A stretch of DNA of 5,006 nt from Treponema sp. (GTDB lineage Bacteria > Spirochaetota > Spirochaetia > Treponematales > Treponemataceae), in NCBI GenBank assembly GCA_014804085.1, contig JAAVAM010000052.1, forward strand, positions 46,391 through 51,396, written 5' to 3'. This document shows, one piece after another, positions 1 through 4,710 of the stretch (its first letter is position 1; every line of letters begins with the position of its first letter). The position numbers and the translations under genes were made by a program. Below the pieces are notes generated by a model, which saw only the letters and a list, made by a program, of their open reading frames with translations, made no database searches and was not told where the DNA came from.

Positions 1-2040
1 CCCGTGGCAAAGGCGGAACAAAACCCGTTTTTGGCTGCCGACCCGGAGCAGGTCCAGGAACTGCAAGAACAGGCGGAGGCGGTCGAGAAAATGCAGCAGG
101 AGGCGGCATCGAACATAGAATTTGACAGGGACGGAAATCCGTATTATCCAAAAAGCGAAGCGGCGGAGGAGAATGCTCATCCAGTTACAGAAAAAGAGAG
201 TCGGGAATACTGGAAAGACAAATTTGTGAATGGTAACCCAGAGACTTTCAAGATGCTGGATGACTTCTTAAATAGAGGCATAAAACCAAAGAACGATGAA
301 TTTATTTTTCCAAACGTCCCGGAGATTCTGAAATTCGCGGGCGTGAGTGAAAATGAAATCGTTATAAAAACAAGCGTCATAAACAAGGCGCGGCACGAAC
401 ATTCCCTTTCCACAAAAGAAATAAGGGAGACCATTGAGAATATCGCGTCTCCAGTCCTTATTTTTGCCAGCGATAAAAATTCGACAGAAAACAAAAAAGA
501 CAGCTATCTTTCGCTGACAGACACTTTTGCTGAAAACGGCAAGCCGATTGCTTTCTCGATGAACCTTGACAGTGATTTCATGAGGGGAAGAACTGTTCTG
601 TCGGTGAATCAGATTACCAGCATCCACGACAGGACTTTAATCGCGAAGAACGGAACGGACTTAATTCGGAAATGGACGGAAGAGGGGAACTGCCGATATG
701 TTGACGACAAAAAAATAGCCGATTGGCAACTGGCAGCCGGGGTACAATTCCCCTTGGCGGTTCTCCAATCGGACAATAATACTATACCCACAAGGTCTGG
801 ATTTGTCAAGCAGTGGACGGAGAAAGAAAAACTGGAAGCGTCCGCTGGAAAGGATGCCGCTTCTGCCCAAATCGCGCCGTCCGCAGAACACTTCGACCCT
901 GCCGCGCCGGTTGTCTACGGCAAGACTGTCCTGCCGTCCTTCGCAGTCATGGCAGACGGAAAACTCCAGTCGGTCGAAAACGCGGTCGTCACTTCTTTCG
1001 ACAAGAAACAGAACGCATACCTGATTGATACGGGTACGGAGAGAATGGCGCTTCCTGCCGAGACGTTCAAAACGCTCCTTGATGACAGGCACGGGCAGGA
1101 ACGCGGGCAGGCAAAAGTCGCCGAGGGACGCACGATTGTGTTTGAGGACAGTGACCGGGGAGTACGGGGGACGGTCATTCCCGAATTTGCGATGTACACG
1201 CAGAGAGGTCTTGAATCGTTCAAGGGGTTTGTCGCCACAAAATTCAATGCGGCCGAGAACACCTATACACTTAGGAACGAGGATACAAGCTTGGTCGTCA
1301 CGGCGGAACGATTCAAGGAGATTACGGCTCCCGGTCGCTTTGAGAATCATTTTGACGAGAATTCCCCTGCATGGAAAAAACTGTGCGAGACGCAGTACGA
1401 TGATTTTTTCAAGCAGCGCAGCAATACTGCCTACAATTTCCGCCATAACCTTTCGGTCTATTGCCGCCGGGAGGCAAATTCCCCGTGCGACGCGCTGCAC
1501 CTTGCCAAGCAGATTATCCGGCAGATGCCAAATGATGAGCAGCGGAGGACGCAGATGCTCCTGCAAGGTATGTCGCATGAGAACGAGTCCATGAACGAGC
1601 TGATTGCCCGCCTTTACCATGAGGCAATCAAGGAAATGCCGCTGAACGAGGATTACATCAAGAAATATCAGCCGGAGAAAGTCATCGCCCGGCCGTTCTA
1701 TGATACGGTTTCGGAGAACGGCAGCAAGATAGAGAACGACCCTGTGCTTGTGAAGGGGAGCACGGACAGGAATCTGAGAATCGGCGATACGCTCAGGAAC
1801 GTGGATATTCAGACAGGAAACCTTTTCGGCCGTGGCAGGGATGTCATGCACTTTGACGCACTGAAAGTTGTCTCCGCATCAAAGGAGGGAAATTCCGTGA
1901 CGCTCATGGACGCAGAAAAAAGTTTTATCAAACTGCCGCGCGATACTGTCCTTTCATTCTATAAGACACAGCAACTGCATGAGATGAAGCGCGAGCAGCG
2001 GCAGAACAGGAGCAACAAAATGACAATCGGATATGTGTAG
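1..2040 (+). CDS. Polyvalent-type multidomain protein with MuF C-terminal-like nuclease domain (probably 5'-partial)
   Basis: The frame is open from the first base. A GTG at position 4 could be a start, but the following Ala/Glu/Gln-rich stretch (residues 10-36) looks like an interdomain linker and no ribosome site is visible, so the gene probably starts upstream. Residues are numbered from that GTG. Residues about 105-252 match the layout of the phage MuF C-terminal domain: VPEILKFAG, KARHEHSLS (His131, His133), SPVLIFAS, a NGKP strand, SVNQITSIH, and RYVDDKK with W241 and G246-V-Q-F-P250. This family is a predicted barnase/EndoU/colicin/RelE-like nuclease, common in polyvalent proteins of conjugative elements and phages. 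Residues 308-358 and 390-440 are repeats of one module, with a weaker third copy near 619-652. Residues 450-555 look helical and are unrecognised. The end is basic (MKREQRQNRSNK). The domain call is from pattern recall; the other parts have no assigned function. Confidence 0.8.
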   Translation, partial: PVAKAEQNPFLAADPEQVQELQEQAEAVEKMQQEAASNIEFDRDGNPYYPKSEAAEENAHPVTEKESREYWKDKFVNGNPETFKMLDDFLNRGIKPKNDEFIFPNVPEILKFAGVSENEIVIKTSVINKARHEHSLSTKEIRETIENIASPVLIFASDKNSTENKKDSYLSLTDTFAENGKPIAFSMNLDSDFMRGRTVLSVNQITSIHDRTLIAKNGTDLIRKWTEEGNCRYVDDKKIADWQLAAGVQFPLAVLQSDNNTIPTRSGFVKQWTEKEKLEASAGKDAASAQIAPSAEHFDPAAPVVYGKTVLPSFAVMADGKLQSVENAVVTSFDKKQNAYLIDTGTERMALPAETFKTLLDDRHGQERGQAKVAEGRTIVFEDSDRGVRGTVIPEFAMYTQRGLESFKGFVATKFNAAENTYTLRNEDTSLVVTAERFKEITAPGRFENHFDENSPAWKKLCETQYDDFFKQRSNTAYNFRHNLSVYCRREANSPCDALHLAKQIIRQMPNDEQRRTQMLLQGMSHENESMNELIARLYHEAIKEMPLNEDYIKKYQPEKVIARPFYDTVSENGSKIENDPVLVKGSTDRNLRIGDTLRNVDIQTGNLFGRGRDVMHFDALKVVSASKEGNSVTLMDAEKSFIKLPRDTVLSFYKTQQLHEMKREQRQNRSNKMTIGYV
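316..759 (+). other. MuF C-terminal-like nuclease domain (residues ~105-252)
   Basis: The order of motifs follows the MuF C-terminal domain. It opens with a VPEILKFAG helix and a hydrophobic strand (IVIKTSV). Then come KA-R-H-E-H, a helix of spaced hydrophobics ending in SPVLIF, a long beta region around NGKP and the SVNQITSIH strand, a helix ending in W224-x-x-x-G228, RYVDDKK, and a final W-x-x-x-x-G-V-Q-F-P. Candidate active-site residues are His131/His133 and Lys129, but I cannot verify which are catalytic. In phages the domain is often fused to the MuF head protein; in conjugative elements it sits inside long polyvalent proteins, which fits here because no head-morphogenesis domain is seen. 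Confidence 0.62.
925..1077 (+). repeat. Protein-level internal repeat, copy A (residues 308-358)
   Basis: This module runs from TVLPSFAV to ETFKTL. It aligns without gaps to copy B at an offset of exactly 82 residues, with about 16 of 51 positions identical by hand count: T-V-x-P-x-F-A near the start, L-x-S, V-x-T-x-F, N-x-Y in the middle and A-E-x-F-K at the end. The alternating hydrophobic pattern suggests a small beta-barrel or beta-sandwich ending in a short helix. Function unknown. Confidence 0.6.
1171..1323 (+). repeat. Protein-level internal repeat, copy B (residues 390-440)
   Basis: This is the second copy of the module, from TVIPEFAM to ERFKEI, with the spacing between the conserved Pro, Phe, Asn-x-Tyr and Phe-Lys positions kept exactly. 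The DNA is clearly diverged from copy A, so the duplication is old. Confidence 0.6.
1858..1959 (+). repeat. Possible third, diverged module copy (residues ~619-652)
   Basis: The segment resembles the second half of copy A: V-V-x-S-x-x-K-x-x-N, then Asp, then L-P-x-x-T. A one-residue gap is needed after the Asn. Compare VVTSFDKKQN and LPAET in copy A with KVVSASKEGN and LPRDT here. The T-V-x-P-x-F-A start is not evident. Support is weaker than for copies A and B. Confidence 0.35.
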
Positions 2041-2238
2041 AGGGCGCGTTTTCTCCTTGGTGTTTTACCACAGTATGTTCTTTGCCATGACATGGTGCAG
2101 TCAATGTGTTAGGATTGACTGCATCTTACTTCCCTCTGCTCGACGACTTGCTCGTCCTGAGTTTCCGAAATATCCTGCAAAGCCTGTCAGAAATATCTTT
2201 CCTCTTCGCCGTCAAATCACAACCTATGCTCATTTAGT
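2041..2238. other. Convergent intergenic region
   Basis: This 198-base gap separates two converging transcription units. Besides the inverted repeats at 2085-2125 it contains a small GACGA/TCGTC stem (2142-2156) and a GAAATATC direct repeat (2167-2174 and 2190-2197, 23 bases apart). An open frame that begins in the last bases of the upstream gene and runs across the gap into the opposite gene has no ribosome site or recognisable protein pattern and is not called. Confidence 0.6.
2085..2125. terminator. Adjacent inverted repeats in the convergent gap; possible terminator
   Basis: A perfect 10-bp inverted repeat pairs TGCAGTCAAT (2096-2105) with ATTGACTGCA (2114-2123) across an 8-base loop; a G-T and a G-C pair extend it outward to 2094/2125. 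It overlaps a smaller palindrome, CCATG-A-CATGG (2085-2095). The location 45-80 bases after the stop of the long plus-strand gene, facing the end of the minus-strand operon, fits a terminator. The downstream tract (ATCTTACTTCC) is only moderately T-rich on the plus strand and there is no T-run on the other side, so a classical intrinsic terminator is not proven. A protein-binding site is the alternative. Confidence 0.45.
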
Positions 2239-3090
2239 TTACCCCATGAACAGCTGCACGATGAGGCTTGCTATTGCCGTGACTGCGAGCGCGTAGATGA
2301 GGATGTCTTTCTTCGAGAATTTTCTATCTGCGACGACGGGGATTTTCTCAATCAGCATCTTATTCTCCGCCTCGCACTGTCTGAGGAAGTCAACGGACTG
2401 CTTTTTCACGGTATCTAGATGTCCCCGGCATTTTTCGGTGTAGGATTTCAGCATTGCCTCGCATTCTGCCCTGAAGCCCGCAACCTGGCTTTCGGCTACG
2501 GACTGAATGTGCGTTCCTACCTCATCGAGCCTTCCCTCCGCGTTTTTCTCGAAGCGGCTTGTCTCATCGGCTATGTCTTTTATGAACTGCGCGGTTTTTT
2601 CTTCGATGACCGTTTCCGCGCACTTCAGGCCGCCTACAGTGTCCTCCATGCTGCTAAGTTTCATCGTGACGGTGTTTGAGATTTCCCGGATGAAGAGCGA
2701 GATTTCTGCTTTTTCTTTCTGGAGCTGCTGCTCCAGCATGGTAACCTCTTTCGTCAGGTTTGCGTTCCTGACTTTCTCTTCGAGGTAGGTCTCATAGCTT
2801 TCGGTCGCGGCTATTTTCTCTTTCAGCCCGTTCGTCGCGTCAATGAGCGCGTTGAATTTTTTTATCGTGTCGCTTTGGAAAAGCTCCAGCTCCGTGTTTT
2901 TGCTTGCGATGAGCCTGTCCACAAGCTCGCGCTGCTCCTCGATGTCACCGACGCACTCCTCGATCGCGAGCATGAATTTTTCGGCGGTCACCCGGTCAAT
3001 GGTAATCATGTTCGCTGGCGGGGTGGGCTTTTGCCCTTCAGCAGGCTTCTGCGTTTCCGGCAGAGGCGGGGCGATAGTTTCAAGTACCAT
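2239..3090 (-). CDS. Coiled-coil protein with one C-terminal membrane anchor, function unknown
   Basis: The product has 283 residues. Residues 8-27 are proline-rich. Residues about 33-250 are charged, nearly glycine-free and heptad-like (EECVGDIEEQRELVDRLI, LEEKVRNANLTKEVTMLEQQ), which predicts long coiled coils. Residues 251-261 are basic (DRKFSKK), followed by one hydrophobic segment at 262-282 (DILIYALAVTAIASLIVQLF) and the stop. There is no signal peptide, so a tail-anchored topology with the coiled coil in the cytoplasm is expected. The ATG is supported by AGGA at 3098-3101, seven bases upstream. It lies 76 bases after the previous gene and ends facing the plus-strand gene. A scaffold, tether or phage/plasmid membrane-organising protein is plausible, but I recognise no family. 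Confidence 0.85.
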   Translation of the reverse strand: MVLETIAPPLPETQKPAEGQKPTPPANMITIDRVTAEKFMLAIEECVGDIEEQRELVDRLIASKNTELELFQSDTIKKFNALIDATNGLKEKIAATESYETYLEEKVRNANLTKEVTMLEQQLQKEKAEISLFIREISNTVTMKLSSMEDTVGGLKCAETVIEEKTAQFIKDIADETSRFEKNAEGRLDEVGTHIQSVAESQVAGFRAECEAMLKSYTEKCRGHLDTVKKQSVDFLRQCEAENKMLIEKIPVVADRKFSKKDILIYALAVTAIASLIVQLFMG

Positions 3091-3094
3091 GTCC

Positions 3095-3145
3095 TTATCC
3101 TGACTGTAGAGGGGTACACCCTCTAAACTTCTGTGACCGGGGCAT
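3095..3145 (-). CDS. Possible 16-residue leader peptide before the coiled-coil gene
   Basis: A short frame, MPRSQKFRGCTPLQSG, starts at 3145 behind a GGGAG site (3152-3156) and ends in TAA at 3095-3097. That stop lies within the ribosome-binding region of the coiled-coil gene, five bases before its ATG, so translation of one could affect the other. The hairpin at 3107-3125 lies inside it. The peptide has no recognisable family and may be chance or a relic of a duplicated gene start. Confidence 0.25.
   Translation of the reverse strand: MPRSQKFRGCTPLQSG
3107..3125. promoter_or_regulatory. 7-bp hairpin in the leader of the coiled-coil gene
   Basis: TAGAGGG and CCCTCTA are perfectly complementary across a five-base loop. 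The hairpin lies 17-35 bases before the ATG of the 283-residue gene, just upstream of its ribosome site. No T-run follows on either strand, so it is not a normal terminator. It could modulate translation or mRNA processing, or be an operator. Confidence 0.4.
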
Positions 3146-3157
3146 GGAATGCTCCCG
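3143..3157. repeat. Near-copy of the start region of the 121-residue gene
   Basis: CATGGAATGCTCCCG here matches CATGCAATGCTCCCG at 3530-3544 with one mismatch in 15. Both carry a ribosome-like GGGAG and an ATG on the minus strand, and both are followed on that strand by ACAGAAG (at once in the intact gene, after eight extra bases here). This may be the relic of a tandemly duplicated gene start. Confidence 0.45.
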
Positions 3158-3166
3158 GTCTTGGTT

Positions 3167-3532
3167 TCATTCTCCCCGTACTGAGAGATTCCGCTCTATT
3201 TTGACGGGAACTCCGTCTTTCCAGAGTTCCTCGGTGTCGCCGCCTGCGTCCACGACTTTCTCAATCAGTCCCTCCCTCCAGTATTCCCAGTGCATCGGGT
3301 ATTCGATTGCGGGAAGTCCGTCATCGGAATGGATCAGCCCGTCCTTGAATTTGAAGATGACGAGTGTTTCTTTTCCGTTGATTGTGTCAGTGCGGCTGTG
3401 CGTTCCGTCTAGGACCGCGCCATTTGCAGAGAATTGTTCCAGTTGGCAGTCCTTGTACGGCGACGTCGATTCCTTGTGCAGGTCGTTCTGCCTGAACGAT
3501 TCCCGTCTTTCAATAATTTCTGCTTCTGTCAT
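3167..3532 (-). CDS. Small protein with degenerate W-x-NG/MORN-like repeats (121 residues)
   Basis: I chose the ATG at 3532 over an in-frame start 24 codons upstream. It overlaps the previous stop as ATGA and has GGGAG (3539-3543) six bases upstream, whereas the longer form would run through the previous gene. The C-terminal half carries loose repeats: KDGLIHSDDGLPAIEY then WEYW, REGLIEKV then EELW, and KDGVPV. This resembles the (N/D)G-x-x-H-x-x-D-G-P-A-(V/I) ... W repeats of many small phage, plasmid and bacterial proteins related to MORN/YwqK-type repeats. Such proteins are mostly of unknown function, some being antitoxin- or immunity-like. The N-terminal half (1-55) is charged and unrecognised. 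Its stop again overlaps an ATG (ATGA at 3167-3170), but that frame ends after 15 codons. Confidence 0.8.
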   Translation of the reverse strand: MTEAEIIERRESFRQNDLHKESTSPYKDCQLEQFSANGAVLDGTHSRTDTINGKETLVIFKFKDGLIHSDDGLPAIEYPMHWEYWREGLIEKVVDAGGDTEELWKDGVPVKIERNLSVRGE

Positions 3533-3861
3533 GCAATGCTCCCGTTTTGTTCTGCGGTCTGCTTTGGCACCTGACGTTCGACCTGTCTGCCATTTAACCA
3601 CCATTCCTCGTATTTGTCGGTGAGGTCTATGACGGCGGGTTCTGTCTCACAGTGCAGGATGCCGTTTTTCCAGTGCTCGATGTGGCTTCCGTCTGCGGCG
3701 GCAATTGCGGGGAGCAGGATTCCGTCGGCATCCTCTGCGTCGTTGAGGTAGCCGTCCTTGATTCTGATGGTCATCTCGCCGTCGATGATGTAATCGCCGG
3801 ACGCGACCTGTCCTTCTTTCGTGAGGATTCTTCGGTGCTGGTATGATTTGAAGCTTTTCAT
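3529..3861 (-). CDS. Small protein with W-x-NG/MORN-like repeats (110 residues)
   Basis: The ATG overlaps the previous stop (ATGA) and has AAGGAGA (3869-3875) seven bases upstream. Residues 1-35 are a basic N-terminus and a beta-like stretch (YIIDGEMTIRI). Repeat-like units follow: KDGYLNDAEDADGILLPAI then IEHW; KNGILHCETEPAVI then EEWW; and LNGRQV. The matching unit (xNG-x-LH ... PAVI ... W) is closer to the consensus than in the next gene, which appears to be a paralog. Both are probably small soluble proteins. The known repeat family does not point to one activity, so no function is assigned. Confidence 0.82.
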   Translation of the reverse strand: MKSFKSYQHRRILTKEGQVASGDYIIDGEMTIRIKDGYLNDAEDADGILLPAIAAADGSHIEHWKNGILHCETEPAVIDLTDKYEEWWLNGRQVERQVPKQTAEQNGSIA

Positions 3862-4076
3862 CTGTCGGTCTCCTTGTGCTGCTTCGAATAAGGGTTCGCC
3901 TCGTTTATTTTCCTGATGACATTGCCCATGTTATGGACTGCCTCGTCGGCTTGTTTCAGTATCTTTCCCAGGAAAGCACCGAATTCCATGTTTTCAGCGT
4001 TCTCGCTTTCGTCGGCAATCATGCGTATGTCGTCCGCTGAGAGTTCCAGCGGGACTGTTATTTTCTCATCCCTCAT
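3858..4076 (-). CDS. Small acidic protein, possible ribbon-helix-helix fold (72 residues)
   Basis: The open frame extends further upstream, but a strong AAGGAGG (4083-4089) sits six bases before the ATG at 4076, so the 72-residue form starting MRDEKITV is chosen. It overlaps the end of the SSB-like gene by 11 bases and the next gene by ATGA. A short strand (KITVPLEL) is followed by two predicted helices (SADDIRMIADESE and MEFGAFLGKILKQADEAV), then a polar tail. This order resembles Arc/MetJ-type ribbon-helix-helix regulators, but the turn between the helices is not canonical and the protein is acidic. An operon regulator is possible; a plain hypothetical protein is equally possible. Confidence 0.75.
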   Translation of the reverse strand: MRDEKITVPLELSADDIRMIADESENAENMEFGAFLGKILKQADEAVHNMGNVIRKINEANPYSKQHKETDR

Positions 4077-4437
4077 GCTCTTCCTCCTTGTTTGGTATGT
4101 CTTTTCTCTCCGTTTTCGGAAACTGGGGCAGAAGCTCCACCATGTCGGCGAGGATGAAATAGCGGATCTGCTTGGTTCCGCTCGATTCCTCCCTGATGAA
4201 TTTCTGCCGCAGAATTCCATGTATGAGGACTTCCTTGTTTTCGGTGAGGTACTTGAAAATCAGGCTCGCGGCTTCTTTCCTGTAGTTCACCTGTATGAAC
4301 AGCGGCTCGCCCCTTTGGTAGGGAAGCCCTATGTCAACGACGGTGAATACGGCGACCGGCACAGGCTCTTTTTCGATGTATACGAGCCTCATTTCCGCCG
4401 CTTTCGTGACCTTTCCGTGCAGGATTATTACGTTCAT
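4066..4437 (-). CDS. SSB-like OB-fold protein lacking the canonical acidic tip (123 residues)
   Basis: The protein follows the bacterial SSB pattern. It starts MNVIILHGKVTKAAEMRLVY (compare M-N-x-V-x-L-x-G-R-L-T-x-x-P-E-L-R-Y), continues with VAVFTVVDIG, a FIQVNYRKEAASLIFKYLTENKEVLIHGIL stretch (usual F-x-x-V-x-W-x-x-x-A-E ... Y-L-x-K-G-x-x-V-x-V-E-G-x-L), and ends the fold with RYFILADMVELLP. The usual Trp after FxxV is Asn51. The tail after residue 105 is short, ends KEEEHEG and lacks the DDDIPF peptide that recruits host replication and repair enzymes. It probably binds ssDNA, but may not engage SSB partners normally. The ATG directly follows the previous stop (TGAATG), with GGAG (4446-4449) eight bases upstream. 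A PriB-like role is an alternative. Confidence 0.85.
   Translation of the reverse strand: MNVIILHGKVTKAAEMRLVYIEKEPVPVAVFTVVDIGLPYQRGEPLFIQVNYRKEAASLIFKYLTENKEVLIHGILRQKFIREESSGTKQIRYFILADMVELLPQFPKTERKDIPNKEEEHEG
4083..4089 (-). promoter_or_regulatory. Ribosome binding site that fixes the start of the 72-residue gene
   Basis: AAGGAGG reads on the minus strand six bases before the ATG at 4076. It lies inside the 3' end of the SSB-like gene and is one of the strongest such sites in the window, arguing for the shorter protein and for efficient independent initiation. Confidence 0.75.
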
Positions 4438-4710
4438 TCACATTGCTCCGAGAATAGTTTTCAGTGCGACAAGAGCCATGCCGAGGCAGGCTGACCTCGT
4501 GAAGGCACGGCTCTTCCAGAGCCACCAGTTCCAGTAGTCGTACCGGGTCAGGTAGCATGTGACGGAAATGACGGTTCCGCCCGCAATTATCAGAACCAGT
4601 ACGGCCAGCGGCGTATAATGCCTGTCCATGAACATGAGCAGGGTGTCTGCCGTCCGCCCAAGAAACTGCGTGAGCGGTCTCAGGCGTCGGAATGCATCGG
4701 GAAAGCTCAT
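4438..4710 (-). CDS. Small two-helix membrane protein, function unknown (90 residues)
   Basis: The ATG overlaps the stop of the first SSB-like gene (ATGA), and the stop directly precedes the next SSB-like gene, so it is coupled to both. Residues 1-31 are amphipathic and basic (FRRLRPL), residues about 33-54 form a hydrophobic helix (TPLAVLVLIIAGGTVISVTCYL), 55-69 an aromatic-rich loop (TRYDYWNWWLWKSR) and about 72-90 a second hydrophobic helix. The ribosome site is poor (G-run about 13 bases upstream), which suggests expression depends on translational coupling. No family is recognised. Its position between two ssDNA-binding genes suggests a role at the membrane in transfer or replication, but that is inference. 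Confidence 0.83.
   Translation of the reverse strand: MSFPDAFRRLRPLTQFLGRTADTLLMFMDRHYTPLAVLVLIIAGGTVISVTCYLTRYDYWNWWLWKSRAFTRSACLGMALVALKTILGAM

Noticed and set aside
661..1851. 396-codon open frame on the minus strand, opposite the large plus-strand gene
   Set aside because: It is an antisense shadow. The plus-strand protein has recognisable domain motifs and internal repeats across the same bases, while the antisense product has no coherent pattern and no ribosome site.
2142..2156. Small GACGA/TCGTC stem in the convergent gap
   Set aside because: Five base pairs with a five-base loop is common by chance and has no T-run.
2167..2197. GAAATATC direct repeat, considered as an iteron or CRISPR-like repeat
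   Set aside because: There are only two 8-base copies, with no further units.
2033..2296. 87-codon plus-strand frame crossing the convergent gap
   Set aside because: It overlaps the end of the real plus gene and the end of the opposite gene, lacks a ribosome site and shows no family pattern.
3533..3604. 24-codon N-terminal extension of the 121-residue protein
   Set aside because: It would run through the previous gene; the ATGA overlap with GGGAG six bases upstream supports the shorter start.
4077..4220. 48-codon N-terminal extension of the 72-residue protein
   Set aside because: It would overlap the SSB-like gene deeply and has low-complexity Ser/Arg content; a strong AAGGAGG supports the shorter start.
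3916..4494. 192-codon plus-strand frame opposite the SSB-like genes
   Set aside because: The minus-strand frames show the SSB pattern, good ribosome sites and coupled overlaps, so this is a shadow.
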